Positions 61,750 to 64,000 of a DNA stretch of 64,000 bases are shown here, piece by piece (position 1 is the stretch's first letter; each line of letters starts with the position of its first letter). The stretch comes from Marivirga aurantiaca (lineage in GTDB: Bacteria; Bacteroidota; Bacteroidia; Cytophagales; Cyclobacteriaceae). The notes under the pieces are model-generated. The model searched no databases, was not told where the DNA came from, and was given only the letters and a program-made list of their open reading frames with translations. A program made the translations under genes and the position numbers. The stretch is from NCBI RefSeq assembly GCF_016679925.1, contig NZ_JAEQBW010000012.1:1-64000 (forward strand), read 5' to 3'.

Positions 61750-63114
61750 TTATCCATTAATCATTAAATTGATTCCTTTTCTTAAAATCATCTGGAGTTC
61801 ATGTTTGGAAGTATCTATAAACTCACAAAGCGCGACATCCTCTTCAACTAATTCGAAAATACCTAAGGCCTCCATTTCATCAAAGTCTTCAGCCATAATA
61901 GCTTTAAAAAGATACATTGGAAGAATATCCATTGGAAGCACTTCTTCAAACCTACCAGTTAAAACAAAGGCTCTTTCTTCTCCGTTTGTGTTGGTATTTA
62001 AAACGTATTCTTTTTTCTTATTTAGAAATGAAAGAAGTCCAATTGCACGGTAGAAACTTAGCTTGGAAGTAGTTGGCTTGATCCAACCTAACAATTCTTC
62101 GAAATCACCTTCCGGTACAACGGTAATTTGTTCATCGTAAAAGCCTAAATAGCCAGTATCACTAATCTTTTCCCCTGTTAAAGGATTTCCCGTGATATAT
62201 CTCACATGACCTTCCTTAATGTTATCCTTAATGATATTTTTTATAGAAGCGCCTGTAAAAGTTTTATAGTATTTTGGTTCTTTCACTTCCGAACCAGTAA
62301 GTGCCACAATTTTTGAAGCATCATATTTACCCTCCAAAAACAACTTACCAATTTGGATAACCCCGTATGGCTTTACTGTCCAGGCAACATCAGATTTATT
62401 AATAGGATCCAAATGATGAATTTGCACTCCAACATTTCCTGCCGGATGTTTCCCTGAAAACTGGTTAATTTGAACTCCTTCTGCCTGAGAGAACATTCTG
62501 GCTACCTCATTATCTGCAGAAATATTTAAATGTACTTTTCCAGTTGTTAATTTTTTCAGAATATTCAGACCTGTCTGAAAAGCTTCATCCTGATCTTTAT
62601 ATATAAAATTATAATCAGGCGACAAAGGGTGGGTATCAAAAGCAGAAATAAAAATGGCTTTTGGCTTATCTTCAGGATTGGCTACTATTCCATAAGGTCT
62701 TTGGATAATATTTGCCCAAACCCCACTTTTCAGCATTTGATTTATAGCATCTTCTTTAGATAACCCTTTTAAATCAGATGAACTGAATTTTTCAAAAGTT
62801 TCATACTGATTTTCCGTATCAGCGAGAATCCTTATTTCAAGTAATTTTCTTTTATCACCTCTGTTGATCTCAGCAATTTCACCACTCACCGGGGAACAAT
62901 ATAAAATATTGTCTGCCATTTTATCGTAAAGAAGTGGTGTACCCGCTTTTACCTTATCACCTTGCTCAACCAGCAGTTTAGGACGGGTTATACTTGGAAA
63001 ATCAGTTGGCTTAATGGCAAAGGTTTCAGGCTTAGGAGCATCTGAAACAACCTTAGCAGCTTTACCTGCTAAATTAATATCGAAGCCTTTTTTTAATTTA
63101 ATGGTTTGAGACAT
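61750..63114 (-). CDS. nqrA: Na+-translocating NADH-quinone reductase subunit A
   Basis: 454 residues, soluble. The start IKLKKGFDINLAGKA is the family signature, and the C-terminus ends with the cysteine-containing EEDVALCEFIDTSKHELQ. It sits on the cytoplasmic side and helps bind quinone. It is the first gene of the operon; the promoter must lie in the 118-base gap after ispH, which includes the 14-bp palindrome TAAAAACGTTTTTA at 63177-63190. Confidence 0.97.
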   Translation of the reverse strand: MSQTIKLKKGFDINLAGKAAKVVSDAPKPETFAIKPTDFPSITRPKLLVEQGDKVKAGTPLLYDKMADNILYCSPVSGEIAEINRGDKRKLLEIRILADTENQYETFEKFSSSDLKGLSKEDAINQMLKSGVWANIIQRPYGIVANPEDKPKAIFISAFDTHPLSPDYNFIYKDQDEAFQTGLNILKKLTTGKVHLNISADNEVARMFSQAEGVQINQFSGKHPAGNVGVQIHHLDPINKSDVAWTVKPYGVIQIGKLFLEGKYDASKIVALTGSEVKEPKYYKTFTGASIKNIIKDNIKEGHVRYITGNPLTGEKISDTGYLGFYDEQITVVPEGDFEELLGWIKPTTSKLSFYRAIGLLSFLNKKKEYVLNTNTNGEERAFVLTGRFEEVLPMDILPMYLFKAIMAEDFDEMEALGIFELVEEDVALCEFIDTSKHELQMILRKGINLMING

Positions 63115-63232
63115 GTCTTTGTTTACGAATGAACTCTTATTTGAAATCGTGGCAAAATTAATAATTTTTTCACTAATAAAAACGTTTTTACGGATTATTA
63201 CTCAAGGATAAATTAAACCTAAAACTATACTT

Positions 63233-64000
63233 TTAACTCTCCTCTGCCAATTGAAGATCAGCATTTTCAACAGCCTTTTTCACATCCTCCATCAGCCACA
63301 TAGGAGTGGAAGTTGCGCCACAAATACCAACTGTTTTTTTGTTTAAAAGCCAGCTTCTGTCAATTTCGCTTTCATTCTCTATGAAATAACTTTCAGGGTT
63401 ATTTTGTTTGCAAACCTGATACAATGCTTTTCCATTGGAGCTTTTCTTTCCACTTACAAACAATACTACATCATGTTCCCGGGAAAATTTGGTAAGTCTG
63501 GGTTCTCTATTGGAAACCTGTCTGCAAATGCTGTCATTGGCATAAAACTCCGTAGCAGAAGCAACAGATTCATCTTGCGCTTTTTTGATATTATCCTCAA
63601 TAATACCCTTTAATCTATAAAAACCAACAGTACTTTTGGTGGTTTGGCTGAACAATGTAATCGGTCTTTTAAAGTCTATTTTATCCAGGTCTGTATCTTC
63701 CATTACAATGATTGCATCACCATTTGTCTGACCGGTAAGCCCTTTTACTTCTGCATGGCCTTTCTTTCCATATATTACTACCTGCCCCTTGCCAGACTGC
63801 ATTTTATCGTAAGAATTCTTCACCCTGTTTTGCAGTTTCAACACTACGGGACAACTCGCATCTATTAATTCAATATTATTTTTAGCGGCTATTTTATATG
63901 TTTCAGGAGGCTCTCCATGTGCTCTAATTAATACTTTGCAGTTGGAAAGTTTCTCCAATTCATCATGATCAATTACACGCAGCCCTTTTTTGTTCAAACG
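63233..64000 (-). CDS. ispH: 4-hydroxy-3-methylbut-2-enyl diphosphate reductase, C-terminal part
   Basis: 255 residues in the window; the N-terminus continues past the right edge, so the first iron ligand cysteine is outside. Seen here are RAHGEPPETY, the second cysteine in DASCPVV, the glutamate- and histidine-containing middle and the third cysteine in NDSICRQVSNRE, then FVSGKKSSNGKALYQVC. It is an iron-sulfur enzyme making isoprenoid precursors in the MEP pathway. It precedes nqrA on the same strand by 118 bases. Confidence 0.96.
   Translation of the reverse strand, partial: RLNKKGLRVIDHDELEKLSNCKVLIRAHGEPPETYKIAAKNNIELIDASCPVVLKLQNRVKNSYDKMQSGKGQVVIYGKKGHAEVKGLTGQTNGDAIIVMEDTDLDKIDFKRPITLFSQTTKSTVGFYRLKGIIEDNIKKAQDESVASATEFYANDSICRQVSNREPRLTKFSREHDVVLFVSGKKSSNGKALYQVCKQNNPESYFIENESEIDRSWLLNKKTVGICGATSTPMWLMEDVKKAVENADLQLAEES

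Noticed and set aside
1-64000. CRISPR arrays, tRNA and rRNA genes, phage genes
   Set aside because: No regularly spaced short repeats, no tRNA-like cloverleaf with a CCA-compatible end, no rRNA sequence and no phage structural genes were found.

Overview
The window looks like the chromosome of an AT-rich member of the Bacteroidota, most likely a marine or aquatic Cytophagales (Marivirga/Fulvivirga-like). The evidence is a SusC/SusD pair, a type IX secretion C-terminal tail, lipoboxes typical of the phylum, carboxypeptidase-regulatory-like domains, a Na+-translocating NADH:quinone reductase operon, and almost no Shine-Dalgarno sequences. No rRNA, tRNA, CRISPR array or complete transposase gene was seen.

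Region 1 (1-1160) looks like the right-hand end of a gene-cassette array. Two copies of a ~160-bp folded repeat with inverted-repeat ends each follow a small gene, an arrangement that resembles integron attC sites.

Region 2 (1282-16197) is the most striking part. It is a SusCD-type locus that encodes, in my reading, utilisation of cyanophycin (multi-L-arginyl-poly-aspartate) or related beta-aspartyl peptides. It has a T9SS-secreted cyanophycinase-like S51 peptidase, SusC, SusD, two paralogous PKD/beta-propeller lipoproteins, a lipoprotein S51 peptidase and a YfcC/DcuC-family transporter, all on the minus strand. An isoaspartyl peptidase lies on the plus strand. Three upstream regions (isoaspartyl peptidase, susC, secreted S51 peptidase) carry the same ~35-bp motif at identical internal spacing, which ties the genes into one regulon. 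A MITE-like element with target-site duplications sits just after the transporter gene, and an unrelated RluA-type pseudouridine synthase lies between the two arms.

Region 3 (16284-27950) is mostly housekeeping: a HesB/IscA protein (with a duplicated 3' end and terminator flanking a small secreted gene), methylmalonyl-CoA epimerase, a tiny lipoprotein, ThiL, a large AsmA/DUF748-like protein with five internal repeats, RadC, ribosomal protein S20, a zinc-dependent phospholipase C/S1-P1-like protein and an HtrA protease. Region 4 (27993-44302) holds a TonB-linked receptor, an alpha-oxoamine synthase, a thioesterase, a TerB-like protein, a 48-aa conserved small protein, a hydrolase-OsmC fusion, a sodium:solute symporter, an ABC1 kinase with a TetR regulator, a zinc-ribbon SDR protein, and a PadR/membrane protein/PIG-L cluster. 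Region 5 (44323-48205) is a divergent ECF sigma/anti-sigma-TonB and von Willebrand A unit sharing one N-terminal domain type. Region 6 (48462-64000) has formate-THF ligase, a DUF72 protein, an AddB/AddA-like nuclease-helicase pair, a DUF502 protein, nqrABCDE (no nqrF) and the C-terminal part of ispH.
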